Shown here one piece after another: positions 1 to 10,847 of a stretch of DNA of 64,000 bases. Source of the DNA: Punctularia strigosozonata HHB-11173 SS5 (taxonomy: Eukaryota; Basidiomycota; Agaricomycetes; Corticiales; Punctulariaceae); NCBI RefSeq assembly GCF_000264995.1, contig NW_006767442.1, positions 1,020,852 to 1,084,851 of the forward strand, in the 5' to 3' direction. The position numbers and the translations under genes were made by a program. The notes under the pieces are model-generated. The model was not told where the DNA came from, made no database searches, and saw only the letters and a list, made by a program, of their open reading frames with translations. Numbering within the stretch: the stretch's first letter is position 1; each line of letters opens with the position of its first letter.

Positions 1-1123
1 GGCTAATCACCACGTACTTGCCCGATGCAGCGTTGGCAGCAGCCGCATCGAGCGCCTGCGCGCTTTCCTCCAACCCGTACTTCCCGACCACTTGTATCCC
101 AGCCCCTGGACCGATAGACAACACCCCCGTCTCGACCATCTTCAGCAGCTGCTGCAGCTGCTCCCGGGTATACATCCACGTTCCCTTGAGCGTCAAATTC
201 CGGTGCATAAACGAGATGTAGTCGAACGCGACGTCGCCGAACACGCCGCCCATGAGGCTCACGCGACCGCCATATCGGAGCGCGGCGATGCCCGCCCTGA
301 CGTGCGTCGACTTCGCCGCCATCGGGGGTGAGATGTCGAAGAAGACGTCGACGGGGCCGCGCGCTGCCGCCTTGAGCGCGCCCAGATCCGCGTCGAGGTC
401 GTTCGTGAGCCTGACCGTGGACACGCGGGACGGGTCGAGCGCCTCCAAGTGCGCCAGCGCGTCCGCGTTCCGGCCCATCGCGATCACCCGCGCACCCATC
501 GCGAGCGCGACGCGCACGGCCGCGCCGCCGAAGTGGCCCGTCGCGGGAGCGATCGCGACGGTCTCGCCCGCCTTCAATCCGACGTCGTCCAGCCCTCCGA
601 ACGGGACGGAGAGGGTCGCGAGGTGCGCCAAGTCCTCCACCGCATAGCCCAGCCCGCCGGCGCCCGGGCTCCCGAGCAAACGTCCTTCGTCTAGAGGAAC
701 GCAGTTCTCGAGCGGACACTTGGCGTACTCCGCGTAGGTCGAGTCCCGCCATTCGCCGCGCATGAGCGCCGCGCCGCCCTCGGTGAAGCCCTCGGCGAGT
801 CCGGAGAGGCAAGCGGCGGTGGGGTCGTCCCGGCCGCGGATGGTGCACTCGAAGAGGACGAGTTGGCCCGGCTTCAAGCTCGTCGCGTCCGGGCCGCAGG
901 CGACGACGCGGGCGATGGAGCTCGATCCATGGGTGAACGGCGTGGGGAAGGGGTACGGCCGGACGCCGGTGTAGACTTCTTTGGCGTAGGAGATGACGTT
1001 CGCGGCTAAGACGCGCACGACGACGGAGCCGGGTCCGGCTTGCGGCGTAGGCACGGTCTGGAGTGAGAGGGGTTGATCCCTCGAGATGAGTTTCAATGCA
1101 CGATGCGAGGTCGGGAGAGACAT
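1..1123 (-). CDS. Medium-chain (zinc-type) alcohol dehydrogenase-like oxidoreductase, 3' end cut by window
   Basis: About 374 residues are visible in one uninterrupted frame starting MSLPTSHRALKLISRD (ATG at complement 1121-1123); the last codons lie beyond base 1. The N-terminal GroES-like half carries SVVVRVLAANVISYAKEVY and a FTHGSSSIARVVACG stretch; the C-terminal half is a Rossmann fold with ETVAIAPATGHFGGAAVRVA, the nucleotide-binding turn. The family (MDR, alcohol dehydrogenase/quinone reductase-like) reduces or oxidises small alcohols, aldehydes or enones with NAD(P)H in the cytosol. The catalytic zinc ligands of classical ADHs (an early Cys, GHE) are not obvious: the GHE position reads THGSS, so this may be a zinc-independent member. 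Substrate unknown. No intron is needed. Its promoter lies towards base 1600, next to the 3' end of the following minus-strand gene. Confidence 0.88.
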   Translation of the reverse strand, partial: MSLPTSHRALKLISRDQPLSLQTVPTPQAGPGSVVVRVLAANVISYAKEVYTGVRPYPFPTPFTHGSSSIARVVACGPDATSLKPGQLVLFECTIRGRDDPTAACLSGLAEGFTEGGAALMRGEWRDSTYAEYAKCPLENCVPLDEGRLLGSPGAGGLGYAVEDLAHLATLSVPFGGLDDVGLKAGETVAIAPATGHFGGAAVRVALAMGARVIAMGRNADALAHLEALDPSRVSTVRLTNDLDADLGALKAAARGPVDVFFDISPPMAAKSTHVRAGIAALRYGGRVSLMGGVFGDVAFDYISFMHRNLTLKGTWMYTREQLQQLLKMVETGVLSIGPGAGIQVVGKYGLEESAQALDAAAANAASGKYVVIS

Positions 1124-1676
1124 GACGCTCTTGTTGGCCGACCTTCCACAGACATCCACTTTATACTCGACGACAGCCCCAAGTTCGAGCAGGATTCGGA
1201 CGTCGAGTCCATCCTTCCACCATCGACTTGAAGTGGATCAGTTTACAGACCAAGGGGAGGAGGGTGACGCGGGCGAAAGGCTAGCGCGGCTTCGCTACGT
1301 GGGTACTATGTGGGTAACTTCCCATGGAAATCTTAGAACTCTTCATAATAAATCCAGGAGTGAATACTGAGCGTTGAGCGCTGACCACTGAGTGGGAGGT
1401 GGGAGCCAGAGGTATGAATACCGAGGACTTCACCATGCCTGATACACGAGGACGCAATGTAAGGCAAAGCCGTGTCGCTACGCGTCGCCGGCACTTGTGC
1501 CATCTCGCGTAAACCTTCCGGGGACGGGGAAGGTCCTAAGCCGTCAGCGCGTCGAACAACGCAATATTAATACTTATCACTATCCACGACACATGCAACA
1601 TAATAGTACAACTGCTGTGTAAAGAAATAAAAAATCAAGCGTCAAGCACATACATACGCCCCCCCCCATCGCACTC
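1124..1676. other. Intergenic stretch, no gene recognised
   Basis: Holds the upstream region of the oxidoreductase gene and the 3' flank of the DUF6533 gene. Open frames here are short, without recognisable protein features. A short A-rich stretch near 1620 could belong to the 3' end of the DUF6533 transcript. Confidence 0.5.
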
Positions 1677-3395
1677 TCATCGGTGCGGCCTCGGCGACAA
1701 CCTCTCGCGATCATCCCAACCCACCCGCCTTTTCCCCGCCGCGCGTCCACCTTCACCGTCGTCCAGATCGAACGCCACACTCCGCTTCCCCACCGGCAAC
1801 ATCTCGATCTCCAGCCCCTCGTCGTCGATCCCCGATCCCTCCACCGCCAACTCGGACTCGCACGCCGTCGCCGTCGTCGCCGCGCCCGACGCGAGCGTGC
1901 TCGACCCCGCGATCGTCCGATAACACTCGCCGCCGCTCGGGGTCGCGTTCGTCGCAAAGTCCATGTGCGTCGACGTGAAGTCGGTCGACCGCCCGGTGGG
2001 GTTCGACCGTGCACGGCTGTGTTGGGGCGCGAGTCGCTGGATGTTGAGCAGCAGTCGGTATCCCTGTGCATGCATATATATATATAAATCTTCAGAACGA
2101 TCCGCATCGATCGTTCTATACCGAACGAGTAACGCACGGAGAACGAGAACGCTGTCAATAGCCACGCGTAGAACACTCCGGTAAAGGCGCCGTCGCTTGG
2201 TAGCAAGAACACGATTCCCTGCAGGAGGTACACAACTGCCATAGAAGTCAGAATCGATGCGCAGTCTGACGGAGGAAGGCCGGAGTGGTATTCACAGAAG
2301 ATGAGAAAGAAGGCCCACATCCCGTCCCGCATCAGCACATCCAACACGCGCGTCCTATGATACATATCCCTGAATAAACCGGAAGCTTTTGGGATTCTGG
2401 CAGCAACGTACCTCCCCCACCCGTGCCTCATCGTCTTGACGAATTGCCAGACCGTAAAGCCGAACAGGATTCCCTGAAACACCAACGGAAAGACGCTAAG
2501 TAGGCCCAATCGTCGAGTTGATAGCCTGGTCACTAGAGAGAGAGAGAAACGAGAAACGAGAAGGACGTACCCATAGGCGACAAACTCGATCGGCCACGAC
2601 GTGACGGTGCAGTCATCGTCGAAGCTGATCTTGCCCACCCCGAGCCCGAGGCTGACGGCCATACCGAGCAGCTCGGCGACGAAAAGGGCGAACAGGACGG
2701 CCCTGACGCGCGCGCTCCGGTTGTACAAGGCATGCACTGCGGTGGTCACCCTTATTAGGAGTCCGAGAGAGCACGACGAGGTATGTTTGGGTACGCACGT
2801 CGTAGGATGAGTATACAATCCACGGCTATGCCGAGTGCCAGGGCGGCAACTCCTTGCCACACCTGCCACGCAAAGCACGCGTGCGGGGTATAATCGAACG
2901 GGCGGGAGATCTCGGTGCCCACGAATAAAATAGTTCTGAGCCGAAGGGTTTTTTTTATCATCAGTTTCAAATATTCCCTGATCAAACCACGGACGAATCT
3001 TGGAGACGCACATCTGGACGCACGCCGCGAAATATCGTACAAAGAAATAAAGGTATTTGGTATAACTCCACGATCGCCTTCAGAAAAAGCACCGCCAGGT
3101 CAATTGATCACGCCGGAGTAGCGGTACGAGAGGGGGGAAGGATGACGTACGGCCACATCAGTCGGACTTCGTCATCGGTCGTAATCAAGATGTCCCAAAC
3201 CAAGAACGCGAGAGAGGCGACGGAGCTTCGGTTGACGGCCTGAGCGCCAGCGGCCGTAGCAGGATCGGGCACCACGAGGAGGATGTTCAGGGTCCTCTTG
3301 AGGATCGTGTGCTGGGGTGTGCTGCTGGTCGAGGACGACGCAAACAAGTTTTCGAGTGCAAGTGTCGTGCCATGGGGGGTAGCAGGATGGTTCAT
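1677..3395 (-). CDS. DUF6533-type multipass membrane protein
   Basis: Spliced gene of about seven exons. Exon 1 (ATG at complement 3393-3395) encodes VASLAFLVWDILITTDDEVRLMWP, the signature N-terminal helix and acidic loop of the basidiomycete DUF6533 family. Later exons give KYLYFFVRYF, the helix FDYTPHACFAWQVWQG followed by LALGIAVDCILILR, then VLFALFVAELLGMAVSLG, LGLLSVFPLVFQGILFGFT, MWAFFLIFC and YAWLLTAFSFS joined to GYRLLLNIQRL. The polar tail ends at complement 1677. The order of helices and the ending GYRLLLNIQRL match the family, whose members are seven-helix-like plasma-membrane proteins of unknown function, expanded in mushrooms. Introns such as the one ending in CTCTCTCTAG near 2533 are short. 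The splice between the second and third exons (around 2910-3030) is the least certain. No ligand or partner can be inferred. Confidence 0.82.
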
Positions 3396-4233
3396 GTGTA
3401 TAGGCTCGTTATCTCGTGAGGAAGGGGGTGTGAAGCGTCCTTGGAAACAAATGCATGTTCAGCGAACGTGTTGATTGCAGGAGAGACAGGAGCCCCGCTC
3501 GCTATGTGTTCCAGCGAGGACCGAAGGCGTCCGCAAGACGAGCAAACAAGCTTTGCGTCTACGAAGCGTCGCAGCCCGACCCGTCGGGAGAAGCTGATGA
3601 GACGCAGCGCTGACAAGCTACTCACAAAGAACGACAAGGGGCCGCCGCCTTGTGTCGGTGTGTCTGTCCCACCAACCACCACCAACGAGCGCGCGTAAGA
3701 TCCAGGGTTGGGCGCACTGGTCAAGTCCGAGGCATCACGACGCCCCCGCTCGAGCTGTCGACAAGAGAGGCAAGCCGCAAGCCAAAGGGCCCCAAGCGAC
3801 GGCGGGGGCTGCTTCTAGCTGCGCTTCGAAATCCCAGCCGAATATATGACCGCGGGGTCCTCGAGATCACGCCGAGGTTGGATCACGTCGCCAGTGCATC
3901 GGGCGCTCTGTTCCCCTCCTCGCTCCCTGGCAGAGATATTGCGCGCATGCATGGGGATTTACGAAGACGTGGACAGTGGAGTCGTTGGACATGAGCATAA
4001 TTACTCTGCGACACAAAACGGGCCCGGCCTCGGGGAAGAGCTCGGACCGGGAGGCGTTAGCAAATGGTTTCCCAGGCCGCACCCGATCGAGAAACGGCGT
4101 TTCCCGAAGACGGCCATCTGCTTCCTAACAGGTCAAGTACGTAGCTTACTTACTGAGTTACTCGCCAAAGACGCTCCGTCTTCGTCGAGGGCGCCGGCGT
4201 GGCTTTGGGCGGAGATCCCGCGCGCGTCGCCTC
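3396..4233. other. Divergent intergenic region
   Basis: Lies between the start codons of the DUF6533 gene (minus) and the RWD gene (plus), so it must contain both promoters. Several open frames of 60-140 codons exist on both strands, but none shows a domain or plausible splice chain. Nothing further is supported. Confidence 0.5.
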
Positions 4234-5010
4234 ATGCCCGCACAACCTCCCCGATCACCGCTATCTGAAACATGCCTGGCTGAGCAGCTATCGCTCTATG
4301 ACATGCTCAACGCCATCTACTGCCTTCCCGGCGAACTCTTCCAGAGCGACGAGGACCTGGCGGCAGTCGAGCGTCTCCGAGGCTATCTCGAGTCAACCGG
4401 AAACGATGCGGACGGGCCTAGGGACACGTCTGGGCTCGACCTGCCTCAGAGCGCCGCGCTCGTGCTGCACATCGCGCCGCCGGACGTCACGGTTGGGCCC
4501 GAGGAGCGATGCTTGGAGCTATCGATAGAGATTCCCTTGACCCGGGCAGCAGGCGGCGAAAAGGACTGCGACCGCCCTCCTTTCCCCGAACTCCGCCTGC
4601 GCCATCCGCACTGGCTGAACAGAACCGCGTTCGCGCATCTCCTCGACGCATGCGCCAACGCGCTTTCCACCCCACATGACGGGCAAGACACGAGCGCGCT
4701 CGACCACATCGGGCAAGCGGTGGACCACATCCAGCAACTGCTTCCCTCGTATGCCAGCCCGGTGGATCAACACGTGGTGGACGACGTCGAGCGCGCGCCG
4801 CCCTCTGCGATGATCTCGGACTACCCCCGCGTCCTCCGCGTATGGTACTGGCTCCCCTCTCTCTCCACCAAATCCAAGCGCGCCGACCTCGTCTCCTACG
4901 CGTCCCAGCCTGCCAAAGACGCCCGCCGCCCACCGCTCACCGGCTTCGTCCTCGCCGGCAAACCCGGCATCGTCTGCCTCGAATCGTCCCTCATCCCCTC
5001 CTCCTCCTCC

Positions 5011-5056
<46 letters not shown>

Positions 5057-6000
5057 NNNNNNNNNNNNNNNNNNNNNNNNNNNNNNNNNNNNNNNNNNNN
5101 NNNNNNNNNNNNNNNNNNNNNNNNNNNNNNNNNNNNNNNNNNNNNNNNNNNNNNNNNNNNNNNNNNNNNNNNNNNNNNNNNNNNNNNNNNNNNNNNNNNN
5201 NNNNNNNNNNNNNNNNNNNNNNNNNNNNNNNNNNNNNNNNNNNNNNNNNNNNNNNNNNNNNNNNNNNNNNNNNNNNNNNNNNNNNNNNNNNNNNNNNNNN
5301 NNNNNNNNNNNNNNNNNNNNNNNNNNNNNNNNNNNNNNNNNNNNNNNNNNNNNNNNNNNNNNNNNNNNNNNNNNNNNNNNNNNNNNNNNNNNNNNNNNNN
5401 NNNNNNNNNNNNNNNNNNNNNNNNNNNNNNNNNNNNNNNNNNNNNNNNNNNNNNNNNNNNNNNNNNNNNNNNNNNNNNNNNNNNNNNNNNNNNNNNNNNN
5501 NNNNNNNNNNNNNNNNNNNNNNNNNNNNNNNNNNNNNNNNNNNNNNNNNNNNNNNNNNNNNNNCCCTCCCCCCCCCCTCCTCCTCCTCCTCCTCCTCCTC
5601 CTCCTCCTCCCAGCCAGCACCAGACGCACTCGCAGCCGCCTCCGCCCAAATCGACGCCTACTGGAAGCGCATCAAGACCGAATCGTGGTCCGACATCCCA
5701 CCAGGACACAAGAAAGTCTCCGAGCGTCTCCGCGAGCCTCGCGCGCTCCGCGCCTTCGGCAACGCCTCGCCCTCGGACGCTCCCGGGATCATCGGCACCA
5801 AGGGCATGGTCGAGGTTACGGGCATGCTGCGCGCCGAGTCCGCGCACGGCATGCGCGGGCACAGGGCCAACCGCGGCGACTTGGCGGTGTTGATGCGATG
5901 GATGGACGGCCCGGACGGCGCGGGTGGTGTTACCCCGCGCGGGCTGGGCGCGAAACTGGGCGAGGTGCTCGGCGCGGAGTGGAACGCCGCAGAAGACTGA
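4234..6000 (+). CDS. RWD domain / DUF1115 protein (RWDD2-like), interrupted by an assembly gap
   Basis: Begins at ATG 4234 and ends at TGA 5998-6000. Residues 10-140 form an RWD domain: CLAEQLSLYDMLNAIYCLPG, then SIEIPLT and a proline-containing FPELRLRHPHW turn, followed by the closing helices. The region after about residue 190 is DUF1115-like: YPRVLRVWYWLP, GFVLAGKPGIVCLE, and after the gap IDAYWKRIKTESWSDIPPGHKK. This order (RWD then DUF1115) is that of RWDD2A/B proteins, a conserved eukaryotic family without a firmly known function. Bases 5057-5563 are unknown (N), flanked by poly-C and TCC repeats that translate as proline and serine; the real linker length is unknown. The gap is written as 507 bases, a multiple of three, so the frame is kept, which may be luck. 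Single coding exon as far as visible. Confidence 0.85.
4994..5610. repeat. Poly-C / TCC low-complexity tract containing a 507-base N gap
   Basis: A TCC repeat turns into an unbroken C run from 5012 to 5056, then N from 5057 to 5563, then C-rich sequence and another TCC repeat to about 5610. The tract lies inside the RWD/DUF1115 reading frame. The C run was probably extended by sequencing or assembly error next to the gap; the true sequence is likely a shorter Ser/Pro-coding repeat. Confidence 0.9.
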
Positions 6001-7472
6001 ACGACACAGAGGCGACCAACCACGGACCGTCGAGAATGGCCTGTTCGAGTTCACTTGGCGCGCTCGCGCGCGTTCTCGTGAGTCAAGGAAGCTTTTTTCC
6101 TTTTTTGAATCTACGCCCGATAGCTGATCGATCGCACGTATGCAGGCAGAGCTATCGCGAGTGGTTCACGTAGCGAACTCTCCCTTGCTTCCTTTTGGCG
6201 TACTCCCTACAGCAGCACGGGGGACCGTCCATCTAACCGCCCCGGAACCTCTACCGCTCTGCTCCGTATTATCACAGCGCGTGACCCTATCCCCGACTGA
6301 AGCTGTTCGAACTTCGGGATCGATCCCGCGCGCTGCGCACTATCCCCGCTTCGGCGGCGCCTCCAAGCCCAAGCTCCGCCCGCCTCCAAGCCGCCCCGCC
6401 GGCAGCGGCGTCGGTATCTGCTTAACTCTCCTCCATAGCGTACGCAACGCGCACGAACGGTCACGCGTAGCGCTGGACGACGACGACGGCTTCTTGTCCG
6501 GGGGATATGAAGACGCCGAGCAATGAGCAGGAGAAGGAGGCGCGGACGTTCCCGCCGATCCCTCCGAAGTGTGGGGCGCCCGGCGCGAGGAGGTGTACTT
6601 GCGCCAGAGGGTGTGGAGCGCGCACGGGCAACGCTCGAGGTTGGAGTAAAGACCTTGGCGCTGTCGTTGGCGTTGGCGTTGACGCTTGCCTGCGATAAGG
6701 GGCGCGTCGTCGGGGACGAGCGTGGCTGCTGTGGATTGGGCGTCCTCTGGCCAGACTGCCATGTCTTTTTGGCGCTGATTGATTGGTCGGGAGTTGTGTG
6801 GGTGTATACGGAGATACGGGATGGTAAGGAGTTCGATAGCTTTGCTCATCCGGTGTAAGTACATTGGTATTTGAGGCTTGCTCAACATGCACGGCTCCGA
6901 TCCTCGAGGGGTGTAATGACTCGCATCGACTCACATATTCATTGCGTCGTATGCGCACGCAAATCACTCTTGCCTCCGACTTCTGCGCGTCAACGACGAA
7001 CGTTCTGCGTGACTGACTTTCCTCGAAGAGAGAAGCCAAGTGACTAGGTTGGTCTCGCGGTCGGCGCGGCGAATGGCGCGTTTCCGTACCGCGAACTCAT
7101 CGCCTTCGTGAACGGTTTCCGCGATTGATGGAAGTTCGCGGACGCAGCTAACAGAGCGCTTGACGGAAACATACATAAGGTCCATCATTGGAAATCCGAA
7201 GCACGGGCCGCCAATCTATATGATAGCCATCGCTGACCAGCCTGGACGTCACGTAGCCTATGAGCTGCCGAGTTGAGGTTCGGAACAGCCTCGAACGAGT
7301 CAGAGGTTGATCATCGTGATCATCGTATTAAGCTGTCATTCCTTGCGGAGCCGTCAAGCTTCAGATGCTGAAACACCGGTACAGTGGAGCTATCGACTCT
7401 TCCAGGAGTCTATATCCATGCCATGCATCGCCGCGCAACAGCGTTTGTAGGTGGACTCTATAGATCGTCCGA
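6001..7472. other. Convergent intergenic region with one doubtful open frame
   Basis: Lies between the 3' ends of the RWD gene (plus) and the acyltransferase gene (minus). Apart from a minus-strand frame at 6340-6888, listed separately, nothing gene-like is seen. A short GTTGGC repeat occurs near 6668-6680. Confidence 0.4.
6340..6888 (-). CDS. Doubtful hypothetical open frame
   Basis: An open frame of 182 codons on the minus strand. Its translation contains a QRQRQRQRQ run and two loosely similar segments, CALHTLWRKYTS and CALRTLWRRVKQ, about 65 residues apart, and it is rich in Ser, Pro and Arg. No domain is recognised. High GC makes chance open frames common here, and all three minus-strand frames are partly open, so this may be no gene at all. 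Confidence 0.2.
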   Translation of the reverse strand: MLSKPQIPMYLHRMSKAIELLTIPYLRIHPHNSRPINQRQKDMAVWPEDAQSTAATLVPDDAPLIAGKRQRQRQRQRQGLYSNLERCPCALHTLWRKYTSSRRAPHTSEGSAGTSAPPSPAHCSASSYPPDKKPSSSSSATRDRSCALRTLWRRVKQIPTPLPAGRLGGGRSLGLEAPPKRG

Positions 7473-10400
7473 CTAATCCCAATTTATCTTGGCCGCGTAT
7501 TCTCGGATCCGGCTGACAAAGTTATCCTTGATCTCGCTGCCAGCTCCGGTAGCCACTTTGAGGATGATCTCATTGAGCCTGGTCGATCCGAGGATATCTA
7601 TGAAAGATGTACGTTATGTTTCGTACTCGGAGCGGGCCCTCGAAGAACGAGTGCTTACCGACGTGGTCACTCGTGTTGGCGCCGCCGCGCGGTATCGTTG
7701 GCGTCGGATGATGCGGGAGCTGCAGTCCGGGATCAGACACATTCACAATGAGGGTCCGGCCCCGACGAACCTCGACGGTGACGACATCGATCCCAGCTGG
7801 GTTCCACCGCTTTCGTTTCCAACCTTCGACGCACATCGCGCCCAAACTCAGCAAGCTGACGGTGCCGTCGCCTTCTCCCATCTTGACCCCGTTGATGACC
7901 TGGGCGGATGAAGGAACCGTAAAGAAGGGCTTCATCACGGGCAAGTCACGGCGTGCGGTACCTTCGGATTCGCGGTCTCATCCGTGTATTCGGAGTCTAT
8001 CCAGGTCGATCGATAGAGCGGCATGTCCAGTGGCGGACGGAGGCTCTCGCAATGTTCCATCGTCTCGTTCGCACATACCGCTCCAGCGGCATCCGCAATG
8101 GTCTCATCATACTCGTATTCGCCTCGTGCGTACCTATTCGCCTCGCGCAGGTACAAAATGAGCTACCCGGTCAAACCGCAAAACCAGAAACTGTCTCACC
8201 AGTACGAACGCTCGGTCTCCTTCCCGTGGCCGTAGACGCAGTACATTTTCATGGAGGGTGCATGAGGCAACCTGGATACATGAATCCATTCAGCCGAGTT
8301 GATTAGAAAACACGTTCTGGACTTACTGAACCTCGAGCGGATTGCTCCACTTGGACGGATCAGCATTGTTGCGTATCAGTTGACGCTCATCCTTCTCAAA
8401 CCCGTTTGAGTAGTTCGTCTCCATCATCCGCTGTTAGTATAAGCCATCATCAATATCGTATGAACCGAGCGTGTAGTTCCAAATATTACCTGGAAGGAAT
8501 TGGGCGTATGCGTCAATATCCACGTCCCTCCTTCCCGCGACGTCATGTTCGTGAGCTGCGCCTCGTGCTTCGTCAAGTCCTCGATAGTTTCGTTTGTTAC
8601 GCCTTTGAGCCTCAATGCGTCGAAGGCCGTGGCAAGCGTGCGCTCTGCGCGGAACGAGATAAGTTCACCATGGCTGTGGCCTGCATCCGGTGGGTCGTCG
8701 GGAGCCCAGGTTCCGTTGCCCCAGATGAGGTCGCCTCCCTACAGTAATGAGATATCAGCGCGACGATTCTGGATTTGAGGGAGACAGCGTTGCCTTGATC
8801 CACATGCTGGCACTGCCGGCCCAGCTGCGGAATAACCGTTGACGTTCCTTTCTGGAGAAAAAGCGTTCGAGGACTACCCATCTTTCTCAGAGCACATCCG
8901 TTAGTGATTTGTTCTATGTGACTCACCGTATGCGCCATAGGGATTGATCTGTACCGTATCCTTCATTTCTCCTGAGAGGAACGCTGCCATAGCTTTCGGC
9001 TATGCCGATATTTAGGAGAGTGTGACCTTGAGTACAATACAGGATGAGAATAGCAGGGGCCACTCACGACACCCTAGATGTGACAGGCTTGAGCATGATG
9101 CAAACAGTGGATAATAGGAAAGACACACCAAGTGCGTGCCACCTATCGTGATCAGGGCCTCGATGTTATTCTGATGTCCGAGTGAGCTTCGTCAGAATGA
9201 CGTTTTGGGTGCAGGGACTCAAATCCGACCGACCTCAACCCATTGAGGTCCTCCATTGCCGTGGTCCGGACTTTCGACCCATTTCATGCTGGTCGCCATA
9301 ACTCATCAGCTGGCGTCGAGGAGGGGCAAGTCGTGCTCACAAATACTGCATGTGCATTCAGCTGCCCGATCAGCTCCGTCAATGCGGATGCATGCAGGGT
9401 AAAAGGCGTTCGTACCAGTACAACCTATGGGGCAGAATGTCAATTTAGGTCACAGGACAAGGGCTGTGTTCTAAGACTTACCGTGCTGCCCATTGAGTGT
9501 GCGGCAATGACAACCTTTTTCCTTTCCTTCTTTCTGCATTGGCATGAGGAGTTAGTATGTTCGCACCAGCCGGACGCATATGAGGATACTGTACTCACAC
9601 AAATCCTTCGATGTTCGCCTTCAGCTTGCTGAAATATCCATCTCTCACTTCCAAGTTACCGTACGATAGCCTCCAGTCATAGGGTGCCAGATAAAGATTA
9701 TTGGTGTCGTAGTTCACTACCGCAAGGTTTTCGATGATTTTAGACCTGACAACGATGGAAAGTGATGTAAGTAACAACCCGCATGGACAGGCACGTAGTG
9801 AGGAAGGGGCAGGATGACTGACCATATCCAGTATCCCTGGATGAAACTGCTGGCGGCGCTAATTCCTTCCGCAGAGCGAACTTTGACTTTGGGAGGGTCG
9901 AGCCCGGTATACGGGTCAAGCAAGAGCGTAGACATCCACTGCAAGAAACCACCGATAAGTCGTGCTGCGTTCGGTTGATGTGACCAACGAACCCTGTCTT
10001 TGTCGAACATCACTTGCTGTATCATGGGGAACCCGCCCCAAACCTACGACACTGTGAGCAGTGGCGAACGCGGAGTAGAAGACAAAGTTACCTTGACGCG
10101 GAACAAGTCACGATACTCAGACTCGGTAGACCACGATTCCAGACCCTATTCGTGGTAAGTGAGCGAGGGATAGAAGAGTATGACGGCGCTAGGACGTACC
10201 GTAGAGATAACGCCTGGCACCAGAACCACCGGGTATTGTGCCGTAAGTCCCTGCGCCTTGATCTGTTCGCCGACCTGGAATTCACGTCCATCCGTGTTGA
10301 GCTTCCATACTTCGGGTATGCTGCTCCGGAATCGTTGCCACTCCGTCTCCACTCGCGAGAAGTCCATGCTGTATTTGAAGGGCAGATGTTCCAGAGAGAT

Positions 10401-10847
10401 GTTGGGCATGTTGAACAGGTCTTGGTATTCGGATAGCAGGATGGAGAGATGTGCCGGAAGTTCGGGTAGGTCTCCAGGTTGGACGAGGGCGAATCCGAGG
10501 AGAACACCAACTGTGAGGTAAATTCGGTCAGCAATCTTTCAGCCGAAAGACGATGGGACACCGACATAGAATGCCAAGGGGAAATATGAATTTTCGAGTG
10601 AGGTACCATGGGTTTTCTTGCTACATGATGGGCCTTGAGTTGGCTATCCAGAGGCATAACCAGAATAGCTCACTTTCGGTTTCTTGTGCGTTTCCTTCGC
10701 GTCCTGTACGTTCTGCGCGAGCTCGTCGCGTAGACCGTTCACACTGTCCACACCCGAGGTGGCATCCTTGCCTTGTGCATCATTTATGGCATGTTCGTCC
10801 TGCGTATCGACAGCGATTTTGTGCGCTCTACGGCGCCTTGGAGACAT
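7473..10847 (-). CDS. LRO1: Phospholipid:diacylglycerol acyltransferase (PDAT, Lro1-like)
   Basis: Transfers an acyl chain from a phospholipid to diacylglycerol, making triacylglycerol at the ER. The spliced protein starts MSPRRRRAHKIAVD (ATG at complement 10845-10847), has a basic N-terminus and one membrane anchor (FIFPLGILFGVLLGFALV), then PVVLVPGVISTGLESW, DPYTGLDPPKVKVRSAEG, LYLAPYDWRLSYGNLEVRDG, the lipase nucleophile motif VVIAAHSMGST, MKWVE...NGGPQWVE, GTHLGVPKAMAAFLSGEMKD, GDLIWGNGTWAPDD, the acid motif GDGTVSLLSLG and the histidine motif DHVDILGSTRLNE, so the Ser-Asp-His triad is complete. It ends KINWD at complement 7473. About 20 introns are needed. Three exons are tiny: 9416-9424 (VVL), 9341-9345 (TATTT) and 9068-9073 (GV). 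The intron at 8739-8793 has a GC donor. Family assignment is firm; the smallest exons are inferred from conservation of VVLYFMKWVE and HLGVPKA. Confidence 0.93.

Noticed and set aside
3-848. Arg-rich 281-codon frame on the minus strand
   Set aside because: It overlaps the oxidoreductase gene on the same strand in another frame; its translation is low-complexity Arg/Gly and has no domain.
6290-6350. tRNA-like GTTCGAAC sequence
   Set aside because: No cloverleaf arms could be drawn around it. No other tRNA candidate was noticed.
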